From Brumicola pallidula DSM 14239 = ACAM 615 (GTDB lineage Bacteria > Pseudomonadota > Gammaproteobacteria > Enterobacterales > Alteromonadaceae), in NCBI RefSeq assembly GCF_000428905.1, contig NZ_AUAV01000016.1:1-64000 (forward strand): 64,000 nucleotides of DNA, written 5' to 3'. Below are positions 35,458 to 43,127 of the stretch, piece by piece. The notes beneath the pieces are model-generated. The model saw only the letters and a program-made list of their open reading frames with translations, searched no databases and was not told the origin of the DNA. The position numbers and the translations under genes were made by a program. Each line of letters starts with the position of its first letter. The first letter of the stretch is position 1.

Positions 35458-35518
35458 GTTCTCTTGAAAGTTAGTTGTAGCGCGTATTATAGCAATACTG
35501 CTTAGCTAGGCACAATTC

Positions 35519-36946
35519 CTAGTTCTTAGCACCACCATAGATTGATTTACACTCAAGATACTCTTCTAAACCAAAGGCTCCCCATTCTCGTCCATTGCCT
35601 GACATTTTATAGCCGCCAAATGGCGCGCTGGCGTCTAATCCGGCTCCATTTAAATGAACCATTCCGGTTCTTAATTGGTCGGCAATGTTAACTGCGTTGT
35701 CATGGTCATCGCACCAAACAAAACCTGAAAGTCCATATTCTGAGGCGTTTGCAATATCTATAGCTGCAGACAATTCTTGGTATTTCATTAAGCATAAAAC
35801 AGGTCCAAAAATTTCTTCTCTCGCGATTGTCATATCAGGTGTGACATCGCCAAACAGGGTCGGCTTAACAAAGAAACCTTTTTCCAAATGACTGGGCATG
35901 TCGGCGCCGCCCGTTAATAGTGTGGCACCAGAATCAATCCCTGATTGAATGAAACCGAGCACCTTTTTGTATTGGGCTGCATTAGACACGGGCCCTAAAT
36001 TGGGGGACTGTTGCGGCATGTCCACACTTAGAGCTTGCATACATTGGATGATTTCTTTGCATATTTCATCGTATTGGTCAGATGCGACAAGCACTCTGGT
36101 TAATGCATTACATGATTGCCCACTGTTGAGCATCGACGAATCGACAATTTGTTGCGCCACTTTAGATGCATCTACTTTGCCATACACGATACCTGCAGAC
36201 TTGCCACCAAGTTCTAATGCGACTCTTTTAATGCTAGGCGCGGCAGATTGCGAAATAGCTATTCCCGCTCTAGTTGAGCCGGTAAACGAAACCATATCGA
36301 TATCTTTATGGCTAGTTAGGCTGTTTCCTATGCTGGCTCCGGTGCCGTGAATGAGGTTGAATACCCCTTTAGGCACGCCGGCTTCATGCAAAATTTCAGC
36401 TAATATTATTGCATCTAAAGGGGCAATTTCTGAAGGTTTAAGAACCATGGTGCATCCCGCTGCTAGTGCAGGCGCTACCTTGGTTGCAATCTGGTTCAAT
36501 GGCCAGTTCCATGGTGTTATTAATGCGCAAGTCCCAATAGGCTCCTTGCGCACAAAAGTGCCATTGCTGGTGGTGCTAGAAGACCTAAATTTTTTCAATA
36601 CCTCTATCATTTCTGCGAAATGCTGAGAGCCAGACGGTGCTTGTGCATTACGTGCCAGACTTATAGGTGCGCCCATTTCAAGGGAGATAGCATCGGCAAT
36701 TTCATCGTTTCTTTTGATCAGTAAAGCATTAATATCTTCTAACAGTTCAACACGTTCGTTAAGCGATATTAATGAATAATGTGGAAACGCGTTTTTTGCC
36801 GCAGACACGGCAAGATCGACGTCACTTGATGTTGCATTTGCGAGTTGGTAAATAACGTTTTGCGTCGCTGGATTGACAACCTCAATGGTACCTGCGCTGA
36901 CCGGGTCAACCCAAGCGCCATTAATATAAAATTGTTGAGTATTCAT
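35519..36946 (-). CDS. NAD(P)-dependent aldehyde dehydrogenase
   Basis: 475 residues of the ALDH superfamily: ITPWNWPLNQIATKVAPALAAG, FTGSTRAGIAI, catalytic Glu in LELGGKS, catalytic Cys in NSGQSCNALTR, EEIFGPVLC and the C-terminal PFGGYKMSGNGREWG. It oxidises an aldehyde to an acid; the substrate could be the product of the aminotransferase encoded just downstream. Only 1 base separates it from the FAH-family gene upstream. Confidence 0.88.
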   Translation of the reverse strand: MNTQQFYINGAWVDPVSAGTIEVVNPATQNVIYQLANATSSDVDLAVSAAKNAFPHYSLISLNERVELLEDINALLIKRNDEIADAISLEMGAPISLARNAQAPSGSQHFAEMIEVLKKFRSSSTTSNGTFVRKEPIGTCALITPWNWPLNQIATKVAPALAAGCTMVLKPSEIAPLDAIILAEILHEAGVPKGVFNLIHGTGASIGNSLTSHKDIDMVSFTGSTRAGIAISQSAAPSIKRVALELGGKSAGIVYGKVDASKVAQQIVDSSMLNSGQSCNALTRVLVASDQYDEICKEIIQCMQALSVDMPQQSPNLGPVSNAAQYKKVLGFIQSGIDSGATLLTGGADMPSHLEKGFFVKPTLFGDVTPDMTIAREEIFGPVLCLMKYQELSAAIDIANASEYGLSGFVWCDDHDNAVNIADQLRTGMVHLNGAGLDASAPFGGYKMSGNGREWGAFGLEEYLECKSIYGGAKN

Positions 36947-36947
36947 G

Positions 36948-37832
36948 CTACTTCTCTACCTTTGATTTGTAGTGTTTAGCTCCCTCACCGGTAGCTGCTC
37001 TGCGGCCTCTATGCTCCCAGTCTCCGCCCATTGCGGTGGAAATGACTTCTTCAGTCTCTGTCGGCTGTGCGCCACATCTGTCGCTCACTGGTGTAGGACC
37101 GGTGACGATCCTGTTGGTTAATTTGCCTAATCCTTCCACTTCTACTTCGCAGATGTCTCCAGGGTAAACCGGACGGCTATTGGCGGGCGTACCAGAAAGC
37201 AATACGTCACCAGGTAATAAGGTAATCGTTCTGGCGATGTCCGCAACGAGGTAGTGCATATCCCACTCCATGTTGTCCGTGTTATCTTCTTGAACGACTT
37301 TACCGTTAACATAAGTGCGGATCATTTTATTTTTGAAGTCCCAACCTGTTACCAGTCCTGGTCCAATAGGACAAAGCGTGTCAGAGCCTTTTACACGTAA
37401 CATTGAGCCTGCATCGGTATCTCTAAAGTCGTGCAAGCCATAGTCATTTGCTACCGTGTATCCGGCAATATATTCACCTGCTTCTTCTGGCGTGATATTT
37501 TTACAATGCTTACCAATGACTATCGCAATTTCACCTTCATAATTGAGATACTTGCAGCGTTCTGGGCGCACAACATCTGCTTTATGAGTGTTCATTGCAG
37601 AAAGTGGCTTATGAAAGTAGGTAGGCGCTGGCGGAAGCTTAGTGATAAATTCATCTACGCGACTATGGTAGTTTAAATGAACAGCGATGATTTTGGTTGG
37701 CTCAACCGGCGGCAAATGTATAGCGTCTTCAATTGCCACTGAACGACCATCTTTAGCGACCAATCTATCACCTACTTTTTCAGTTAATATTGGGTAGCCG
37801 TCTAATAATATTTTGCGAAATTCTTGTGTCAT
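36948..37832 (-). CDS. Fumarylacetoacetate-hydrolase-family enzyme (HpaG/HpcE-like)
   Basis: 294 residues. The FAH C-terminal fold is clear: VHLNYHSRVDEF, PTYFHKPLSAMN, YEGEIAIVIGKH (metal Glu pair), YTVANDYGLHDFRD and GSDTLCPIGPGLV, later LLSGTPANSRPVYPGDICEVEVEGLG. In aromatic meta-cleavage pathways such enzymes isomerise, decarboxylate or hydrate open-chain dienoates, for example OPET decarboxylase/HHDD isomerase in the homoprotocatechuate route. First gene of the operon with ALDH and aminotransferase, divergent from the acetoacetate-decarboxylase-like gene. A lower-pathway role for the ring-cleavage system at 44-50 kb is plausible. Confidence 0.85.
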   Translation of the reverse strand: MTQEFRKILLDGYPILTEKVGDRLVAKDGRSVAIEDAIHLPPVEPTKIIAVHLNYHSRVDEFITKLPPAPTYFHKPLSAMNTHKADVVRPERCKYLNYEGEIAIVIGKHCKNITPEEAGEYIAGYTVANDYGLHDFRDTDAGSMLRVKGSDTLCPIGPGLVTGWDFKNKMIRTYVNGKVVQEDNTDNMEWDMHYLVADIARTITLLPGDVLLSGTPANSRPVYPGDICEVEVEGLGKLTNRIVTGPTPVSDRCGAQPTETEEVISTAMGGDWEHRGRRAATGEGAKHYKSKVEK

Positions 37833-37987
37833 TACTTATTACTCTTATCTGAAAGATCTAAACCCATCATATGCTGTTAAAGGAAAATTCACTTAGCAAT
37901 AGCGGTCAAAGTGCGTTTTGCTACTAGAAACTGGGTTAAATAAGAGGGACATTAGTGTGGTCTTAACTAATTTAACAGGAAATAACG

Positions 37988-38788
37988 ATGGCTAACTTTT
38001 ACTACCCGAGGACGGCATCAGGCAAAGCTGCCATTTTGCCACCCGTACCTTGGCATTACTCGGGTGAACTAATTACACTGGAATACAGGACCGATGTTGA
38101 AGCGGTCAGAGCATTGCTGCCTGAAGGCATAGAATTGGCTGACGAGGATCCAGGCGCGGTCGCCATGATTTGGGCTGACTGGCAAAGCTGTTCAGACGAT
38201 TTCAATGAAATACTTGACCCAGCAAGAGGACAGTACAAAGAAGCGTTCATGGTCGTAAGATGCAAATACCAAGGTAAAACTTATTCTAGGTGTGTATTCA
38301 TTTGGGTGGACAAAGAATTTGCAGTTATCCGTGGTCAACACCAAGGATACCCTAAGAAGTTAGGTTCCATACAAATGAGTCGCCCCGTAAATGTGGGTAA
38401 AGCTGGACCGAGATTAGAGGTAGGCGGCACTTTTGGCGCAACCTTAGCTGCATTTGATCGACGTTTAGCAGAGGCTAAATTTACCATTACCGGTAAGGCC
38501 GAAGCTCCGGGTTTCGTCAATGCTCACCCAATGTTGCATCACCGTTGGTATCCAGCAATTGAAACCAATGGAACCGACAGTATTGAAGAAATCGTAACCA
38601 TGGGTGGATTTGATGTTGATTTTGGTCGTTGCTTTAAAGGCGAATTTGATATGCAGTACTTTGACTCGCCGGTGGAAGAGTTAATGGACCTGCAACCCAA
38701 AGAAATCATCGCAGGTTACTGGCATGAAGTTGGCGTATCTTGGAAACAAGGTACAACCTTGGCACGTAAAACGCTGCCTGATTTTTGA
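37988..38788 (+). CDS. Acetoacetate-decarboxylase-family protein
   Basis: 266 residues with the ADC fold: LPPVPWHYSGELITLEYRTD, LLPEGIELADEDPG, YKEAFMVVRCKYQGKTYSRC, then VIRGQHQGYPKKLGSI. The last segment, GYPKKLG, carries the Lys that forms the Schiff base in acetoacetate decarboxylase; whether the neighbouring pKa-tuning Lys is equivalent should be checked by alignment. Relatives in catabolic clusters act as decarboxylases, hydratases or aldol/retro-aldol enzymes on keto acids. It is divergent from the FAH-ALDH-aminotransferase operon with 155 bases between, suggesting shared control. Confidence 0.82.
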   Translation: MANFYYPRTASGKAAILPPVPWHYSGELITLEYRTDVEAVRALLPEGIELADEDPGAVAMIWADWQSCSDDFNEILDPARGQYKEAFMVVRCKYQGKTYSRCVFIWVDKEFAVIRGQHQGYPKKLGSIQMSRPVNVGKAGPRLEVGGTFGATLAAFDRRLAEAKFTITGKAEAPGFVNAHPMLHHRWYPAIETNGTDSIEEIVTMGGFDVDFGRCFKGEFDMQYFDSPVEELMDLQPKEIIAGYWHEVGVSWKQGTTLARKTLPDF

Positions 38789-38811
38789 TTCTTATTTAAC
38801 GTTAGATTACG

Positions 38812-38838
38812 AATAGGTGGGCGTATTACTCACCTATT
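38812..38838 (+). terminator. Possible terminator after the ADC-family gene
   Basis: AATAGGTG (38812-38819) and CACCTATT (38831-38838) form a perfect 8-bp stem with an 11-base loop. The following sequence is AT-rich but lacks a clean T run. Confidence 0.45.
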
Positions 38839-39214
38839 AATATTGTTTACTAAAAGTAGAAACGTAGGTTGGGTTCAAAGCCTGCAGTCACTGCATTACC
38901 ATTCTTTTTAGGATCTGCCATTGTGCTTCATCTGCCTTTGTATTGTGGCGGCTGGTATCGTCGCGATGACACGCACGTTTGCGTTTCTTACCGTCATTGA
39001 TTGATTCACTATAAGCACTTCATTTAACCTCCAACTTTCCTTGATCTACGTCTTTCCGACATCGTATAAGCGGACGTTAACGGCTACTTATTTCTTTGTT
39101 TGATTTTGGTGCTTTTGCTATGCGTGTTGCTTAAAAGTCTCAGTAACACACATATTACAAAGTAAAATAACAGGCTCTAGCTCATATTTCATCTGCGTTT
39201 GATGATAATTTAGA

Positions 39215-39250
39215 TGCCGTTGTTACAATGAATGCATAGTAACAACGGCA
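39215..39250. repeat. Palindromic element, copy A
   Basis: TGCCGTTGTTAC (39215-39226) is perfectly inverted at 39239-39250, with an inner ATG/CAT pairing. The core GTTAC-AATGAATGCATA-GTAAC is closely related to copy B (39311-39340). Confidence 0.8.
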
Positions 39251-39310
39251 TTTAATGAAGGTCGTTAAGGTAGGCTATTGTTTTTACTATATTTATGGTG
39301 GAAGTAGACG

Positions 39311-39340
39311 CGGGGTTACTATGAATTCATAGTAACCCCG
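39311..39340. repeat. Perfect 30-bp palindrome, copy B
   Basis: The left half CGGGGTTACTATGAA is exactly mirrored by TTCATAGTAACCCCG with no spacer. The core GTTACTATGAA recurs in copy C (39432-39442) and, with a change, in copy A. Confidence 0.9.
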
Positions 39341-39420
39341 ATAAAAAGCTATGGAAATGGTCACCTCATTAGGGGTAAGCTATTGATATCAATCAAGGAA
39401 TGGAGAGCTAATTAGATGAA

Positions 39421-39465
39421 ACAACCTGCGTGTTACTATGAAGTCTTCATAATAAGTTGTTATGC
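39421..39465. repeat. Palindromic element, copy C, abutting first cassette boundary
   Basis: TATGAAG (39437-39443) pairs with CTTCATA (39445-39451), extended by TTA/TAA after one mismatch, and ACAAC (39421) pairs with GTTGT (39456-39460). It ends in GTTATGC (39459-39465), the same core type that ends the attC sites downstream. It may be a decayed attC or an attI-like site at the left end of the array. Confidence 0.55.
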
Positions 39466-39915
39466 GTCACGGATACTTTCAATTTGATTAGCCTTATCGA
39501 CAATATAAACTCTAATATAAGTGGGCTTCCAATCACTTATGCATGGCGAGGGCACGGCTCCGCTATTTTTATAGAGATCGGCAAGTTAAGCCATAGAAAA
39601 AGAAAAAATCACCCGAAGGGTGAGTTTTCAGTAATGTTAGATTGTGAATGGAGAATAGAAAACGACCAATCAATTGAATATGGCAGTTATTGCGAGAAAG
39701 GTATAATAGAAGAAATGCTAATGGGTCTTATGGGTGACGATATTGCTCACATAGAAACATTGGGATGTTTGCATGAATTAGTTATCGTTTTAAGGTCAGG
39801 TAAGAGAATAGTCTCGTTTACCAATGATATTGGAGATCCAGAATGGTGTGTTTTTTTAGGAAATGGCAAGTATTTGGGTGTTAGAGATGGGGTCGTTGTC
39901 AGTGAAAACGCATAA
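39457..39915 (+). CDS. Cassette gene 1, hypothetical protein
   Basis: Up to 152 residues. The first possible start (TTG at 39457) lies on the recombination junction, and a second TTG at 39484 would give 143 residues; no ATG is near, so the start is uncertain. No family recognised. Features: a Lys/Arg-rich turn (SHRKRKNHPKG), an acidic middle, and a C-terminal EWCVFLGNGKYLGVRDG. It lies alone between the GTTATGC boundary and attC site 1, as typical for a single-gene integron cassette. The cassette starts TTATGCG and ends CGCATAAC, a matched pair. Confidence 0.6.
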   Translation: MLCVTDTFNLISLIDNINSNISGLPITYAWRGHGSAIFIEIGKLSHRKRKNHPKGEFSVMLDCEWRIENDQSIEYGSYCEKGIIEEMLMGLMGDDIAHIETLGCLHELVIVLRSGKRIVSFTNDIGDPEWCVFLGNGKYLGVRDGVVVSENA

Positions 39916-39980
39916 CAAAAAATTTGAAGACGGATGTTCCCGAAGAGCACGGGCCCACCGCTTAAATTGGTGTTATATGC
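39909..39980 (+). other. attC-like recombination site 1
   Basis: Begins CGCATAACAAAAAATTTGAAG and ends CGCTTAAATTGGTGTTATATG, with complementary outer (ATAAC/GTTAT) and inner (AATTTGAAG vs CTTAAATT) blocks around a GC-rich middle. This is the structure of Vibrio/Alteromonas-type attC sites. The core GTTATAT marks the junction to the next cassette. Confidence 0.75.
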
Positions 39981-39992
39981 AAGGGTTGAAAA

Positions 39993-40397
39993 TTGAGGGC
40001 ATTTAACGAGACTGTTATATTGCTGTGCGCGGGAATTACTGCAATAGAATTCTTTTATATTCCTTATGAGACTGTAACTGGGCCCATTTCAATTTATATT
40101 GTTCCGATAGGGTTATTGTCGGTTTTTACAATATCGTTCTTAGTCTCTAACAAAGCCAGTAGTTTAACGTTTTATAAAATCATTCTCGGATATTGCCTAT
40201 ATTCAGCTGGGTTTGTTGGTGTATTGGTGCCACTATTAACAATGTTGACATGGCTTTTTTCAGAAACTACAAAGCTTTCAGAGTCTTTTTCATTGTATGG
40301 ATATGCACTGCTGTATCAGGGCTTAGCTGGAATTATATTTGCACTAATTGGCTATCTGACCTTTATAAAATTAAGTAAATTGTATGCAAGCACATAA
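39993..40397 (+). CDS. Cassette gene 2, four-helix membrane protein
   Basis: 134 residues from a TTG start shortly after the cassette boundary; the cassette offers no upstream ATG. About four membrane helices (VILLCAGITAIEFFYI; ISIYIVPIGLLSVFTISFLV; AGFVGVLVPLLTMLTWLF; YQGLAGIIFALIGYLTFI). No family recognised. Small membrane proteins of unknown function are common in integron cassettes. It ends a few bases before attC site 2. Confidence 0.6.
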   Translation: MRAFNETVILLCAGITAIEFFYIPYETVTGPISIYIVPIGLLSVFTISFLVSNKASSLTFYKIILGYCLYSAGFVGVLVPLLTMLTWLFSETTKLSESFSLYGYALLYQGLAGIIFALIGYLTFIKLSKLYAST

Positions 40398-40459
40398 CAA
40401 TAAAATTGAAGCGGACATTGGCAAGAACGGCCCACACCGCTTAATTTGGTGTTATGTGA
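40391..40459 (+). other. attC-like recombination site 2
   Basis: CACATAAC at 40391 pairs perfectly with GTTATGTG (40451-40458). Inside, AATTGAAGCGG faces CCGCTTAATT, with a GGC/GCC-rich centre. Clear attC architecture, about 69 bases. Confidence 0.82.
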
Positions 40460-40472
40460 CAAAGGAAGTCGT

Positions 40473-40847
40473 ATGAAAATTATATCGATAAATATTAGCT
40501 CAAAGCCTATCCAATCATTTATATTGTGCGTAGGACTATGTTTTTGGATAATAGCTTGGTACATCACTCAAATCACAGGCAACACAACAAGATATCTTTT
40601 TTCATTGTACGACCTTCAAGTTGAGTCTTTTACAAGAAAGGGTATTGATCCGAGTAAGATGGTGCTTGATGGTGAGACGCTTCGTGAAATCGCAATGAGT
40701 TATAACAGTTACAGCGACTATGGTGTTATTGGGCTCGTAATTGCCGGAGGCTTTTTTCTATTGATATCTTTTGCTTTGTCAGTCTTTAGTATCACTGTTG
40801 ATAACAAAGCAAAAGATGGTTTAAGCGAAAAAGCTCTTGAGAAATAA
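40473..40847 (+). CDS. Cassette gene 3, two-helix membrane protein
   Basis: 124 residues from the ATG at 40473 with GGAAG upstream; the frame is open to 40446 but that part belongs to attC site 2. Two membrane helices (FILCVGLCFWIIAWYITQI near the N-terminus; VIGLVIAGGFFLLISFALSVF near the C-terminus) flank a periplasmic or cytosolic loop of about 65 residues. No family recognised. It lies alone in its cassette. Confidence 0.6.
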   Translation: MKIISINISSKPIQSFILCVGLCFWIIAWYITQITGNTTRYLFSLYDLQVESFTRKGIDPSKMVLDGETLREIAMSYNSYSDYGVIGLVIAGGFFLLISFALSVFSITVDNKAKDGLSEKALEK

Positions 40848-40858
40848 TAGAGAAATGT

Positions 40859-40961
40859 CACATAACAAATCAATCAACAGAGATTATCAGACTATGCCAT
40901 GCCGCTTGCATTCGCAATCGACACGCCATAATCTGATACCTCATTATTAAAGTGTTATTCG
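40859..40961 (+). other. attC-like recombination site 3 (long form)
   Basis: Begins CACATAAC, matching the TTATGTG start of its own cassette, and ends AAAGTGTTATTCG. The inner arms GATTATCAGA and TCTGATA/ATAATCTGA form a long imperfect hairpin, so this site is about 100 bases, longer than its neighbours. Confidence 0.65.
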
Positions 40962-40975
40962 CCTTCAAACACCCC

Positions 40976-41005
40976 TTGACATGGTACGGCATTGCCGTAT
41001 TATAT
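40976..41005 (+). promoter_or_regulatory. Cassette-borne promoter and operator of the toxin-antitoxin pair
   Basis: TTGACA (40976-40981) with TTATAT (41000-41005, 18-base spacer) or TATTAT (16-base spacer) forms a strong sigma-70 promoter. Between them lies the perfect dyad TACGGCATTGCCGTA (40985-40999), positioned for autorepression by the antitoxin. The toxin start follows at 41013. Confidence 0.7.
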
Positions 41006-41012
41006 TAGTCTT

Positions 41013-41324
41013 ATGATTTTCATTGAAACAAGTCTATTTACCAAAATACTTCCTGAACATTTATCTGATAATGAATATCGTGGATTGCAGTCCTATCTTC
41101 TACGAAAGCCAGATGCTGGCGATATTGTTAGAGGTTCTGGTGGCGTAAGGAAGGTAAGGTGGGCTTCTTCAGGGAAAGGTAAAAGCGGTGGTATACGTGC
41201 TATTTATTATTGGAAAAAAGCGGAGCATGAAATATGGATGCTTACTTTGTATAGTAAATCCGAGCGTTCAACTATCGCAGGCCATATATTGAAACAAATA
41301 GCAGAGGCAATCGACAATGAGTAA
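41013..41324 (+). CDS. higB: RelE/HigB-type toxin
   Basis: 103 residues from the ATG at 41013. The pattern FIETSLFTK, LSDNEYRGLQSYLLRKPDAGDIVRGSGGVRKVRWASSGKGKSGGIRAIYYW and LTLYSKSERST is that of HigB-2/RelE-superfamily ribosome-dependent mRNA interferases, with the basic GKGK..G.R segment before the YY strand. The stop overlaps the antitoxin start by 8 bases, in the toxin-first order typical of higBA. It is a cassette gene with its own promoter, as often seen for stabilising toxin-antitoxin cassettes. Confidence 0.85.
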   Translation: MIFIETSLFTKILPEHLSDNEYRGLQSYLLRKPDAGDIVRGSGGVRKVRWASSGKGKSGGIRAIYYWKKAEHEIWMLTLYSKSERSTIAGHILKQIAEAIDNE

Positions 41325-41604
41325 TCGAGATATTGGTGCCGAAATTTTAGCCGGTATAAATGAGATAAAGGATTATAAAAAGGGAAGGAACTCCCTCAGA
41401 ACTGTTGAGCTAAGTGAGCCATCAGCGCCACAAGTCATACGTTCAAAATTGAAAATGTCTCAAGTCATGTTCGCTGGACTACTTGGCGTAAGTACAAGAA
41501 CCTTGCAGGATTGGGAGCAAGGACGAAGAAATCCACAAGGCCCAGCAATTGCTCTGCTAAGAATAGCCGAGCAACATCCTGAAGTTTTCAGCGAACTGAG
41601 ATAG
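41317..41604 (+). CDS. higA: HigA/NadS-type antitoxin
   Basis: 95 residues. The C-terminal Cro/C1 helix-turn-helix is clear: VIRSKLKMSQVMFAGLLGVSTRTLQDWEQGRRNPQGPAIALLRI. The N-terminal part (AGINEIKDYKKG) should contact the toxin. It likely represses the operon by binding the TACGGCA dyad between -35 and -10. Overlaps the toxin gene by 8 bases. Confidence 0.88.
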   Translation: MSNRDIGAEILAGINEIKDYKKGRNSLRTVELSEPSAPQVIRSKLKMSQVMFAGLLGVSTRTLQDWEQGRRNPQGPAIALLRIAEQHPEVFSELR

Positions 41605-41612
41605 GTTGTAGT

Positions 41613-41686
41613 GGCGAATAACAAACGATTGAAGTCGGGCAAAAATCAAAGAGCGGATTTTCGCCGCTTATTCGGGTGTTATGTAC
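41613..41686 (+). other. attC-like recombination site 4
   Basis: GGCGAATAAC at the 5' end is the exact complement of GTTATTCGCC at the start of this cassette (40954-40963), the diagnostic signature of circular cassette insertion. The 3' end is GGGTGTTATGTAC. Inner arms GATTGAAGTCGGG/ CGCTTATTCGGG and a stem AAAATC...GATTTT are present. Confidence 0.82.
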
Positions 41687-41754
41687 CTTATTGCAGCTTA
41701 TCAGTGTTATTAATTTTTTAAAGTTAAAACCGTATTACTACTGAGGAGGTAGGT

Positions 41755-42228
41755 ATGAAAGAAATACTACAAGAATACGCATTAATAGCTGAAATTATTT
41801 CAGCTATTGCTATTGTTATTTCACTGGTTTTTATAGGCTTTCAGATCAAAGATAATACAAAAGCTACTCAAGCATCCATGTTTCAAGAGATTGCTGCTTT
41901 AGATATACAAATTCTTTTATCTATGGCCAACTCTCAAGAGTCAGCAAAAATAATTACATCATTTCGAGAGAGCCCAGAGACCTTATCAGAAGTTGAACTA
42001 AATCAGGGTTTTTACTTGTTTGCTGCAGAAATTCGCCACGTTGAAAACTTGTTTTTACAACATGAAAATAAAATGCTCCCTGAGAAAGGTTGGGAAGCAA
42101 GAAAGGCATTAGTTGAAGGTATAATACAATCCCCAGGTTTTGGAGTTGTATTAAAAAGCCCAAATAGAAAATATTTTAATGGGTCATTTATTAAGTTTGG
42201 GGAAACGCTGAGAGCTGAAAGTGAATAA
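41755..42228 (+). CDS. Cassette gene 5, membrane-anchored hypothetical protein
   Basis: 157 residues with a strong GAGGAGGTAGGT ribosome region. One N-terminal membrane helix (IAEIISAIAIVISLVFIGFQI) is followed by a soluble domain (DNTKATQASMFQEIAALD, RHVENLFLQHENKMLPEKGWE). Proteins with this N-terminal helix plus four-helix layout occur widely in marine bacteria without known function. The cassette starts TTATGTAC and ends near CACATAAC. Confidence 0.7.
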   Translation: MKEILQEYALIAEIISAIAIVISLVFIGFQIKDNTKATQASMFQEIAALDIQILLSMANSQESAKIITSFRESPETLSEVELNQGFYLFAAEIRHVENLFLQHENKMLPEKGWEARKALVEGIIQSPGFGVVLKSPNRKYFNGSFIKFGETLRAESE

Positions 42229-42268
42229 TTTTGAAACATCGAGTAGCACTAAATATCTATTGTGGCAG

Positions 42269-42341
42269 CACATAACAACTACATGAAGTGGATAGTTTTT
42301 CCGTTGCACTTCAAAACTACAACTTATGTAAGGTGTTAAGC
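42269..42341 (+). other. attC-like recombination site 5
   Basis: Begins CACATAACAACTACATGAAGTG and ends ATGTAAGGTGTTAAGC. Inner arms TGAAGTG and CACTTCA pair perfectly. The 3' core is GTTAAGC, which fits GTTRRRY. Last clear site of the array. Confidence 0.7.
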
Positions 42342-43127
42342 TGAATGTCTCCTTTCGAGAAATACTAAATAAAAAGCATCATTACTTCACTCTCCAGATT
42401 ACTACTAACTTCAACTTTCAACATCGACTGCTCTTCGCCTTATATATCTGATGTTTCGAAACCCATTTAGTCGACTTTGTGCCAATTGTGAACCTTAGTC
42501 AAAGCTTCATCGACTGGCTGCAATTGGCACATGGCCGCCAGACAACTCTGTCTCTGATTTCAATCCATCAACGAAACATTTTGAAGAGGATAACGACTTG
42601 CTCCTCAGAGCGTGAAGCCGACGGTGGGCATCAACCTTGTTAATAGTAACAAAAGTTCCAAAGGTGACTGCTCGTCAAAATCGGTATTGCAAATACTTTA
42701 AATCTGTGACCAAAATCACCATGTCTTTTTAATAAGAAATGGGTTAAGAAATTTGTAATTTTATGTTGAAAAAATTACATTGGAGCTCACATTTGTTTAA
42801 AAGGTCTCGCCTTCCTAGCGTTGCTAATTCCTAGCGTTGCTAATTCTTAGCAACAATTCGTTTTCCAAAGACAATTCAGAATTAGCATCTTTATTTGACC
42901 AAGGCCAAGCGGCAAGAGAACTGGCAAGTACTAAACAGATATTTCCATTTGAACATTGAAATTTCACCACACATGCTTGTTATACGGAGTTTTAGATGGA
43001 ACTGCAACGTCGTCAAAATACAATTTTCCACTCAATAATAGTGAACGTGCAAATAAGCTTCTTCTTAACGATCATTCTGCGAGTATTTTAAGTACAAAAG
43101 TTATATGGTATCCGGAAGGGGTGTTAA
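42342..43127. other. Region after the array without a convincing gene
   Basis: No gene recognised. TGTGCCAATTG at 42478-42488 is perfectly inverted at 42521-42531 (CAATTGGCACA), which could be an operator, a hairpin or a remnant recombination site. A GTTATAC word at 42979-42985 resembles an attC 3' core but has no clear partner. A short direct repeat of CTAGCGTTGCTAATTC lies at 42815-42845. The region may be a decayed, ORF-less cassette. Confidence 0.4.

Larger units (their letters stand above)
38850..39458. other. Gene-poor region before the cassette array
   Basis: No convincing gene. On the - strand at 38850-38921 a 23-codon frame (MADPKKNGNAVTAGF then EPNLRFYF) could be the tail of a lost gene or a mini-gene. 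The remainder is dominated by three related palindromes between 39213 and 39460, listed separately. No integron integrase (intI), intact or broken, was recognised. Confidence 0.5.

Noticed and set aside
38850-43127. Integron integrase gene
   Set aside because: No tyrosine-recombinase motifs found on either strand between the ADC-family gene and the secreted protein.
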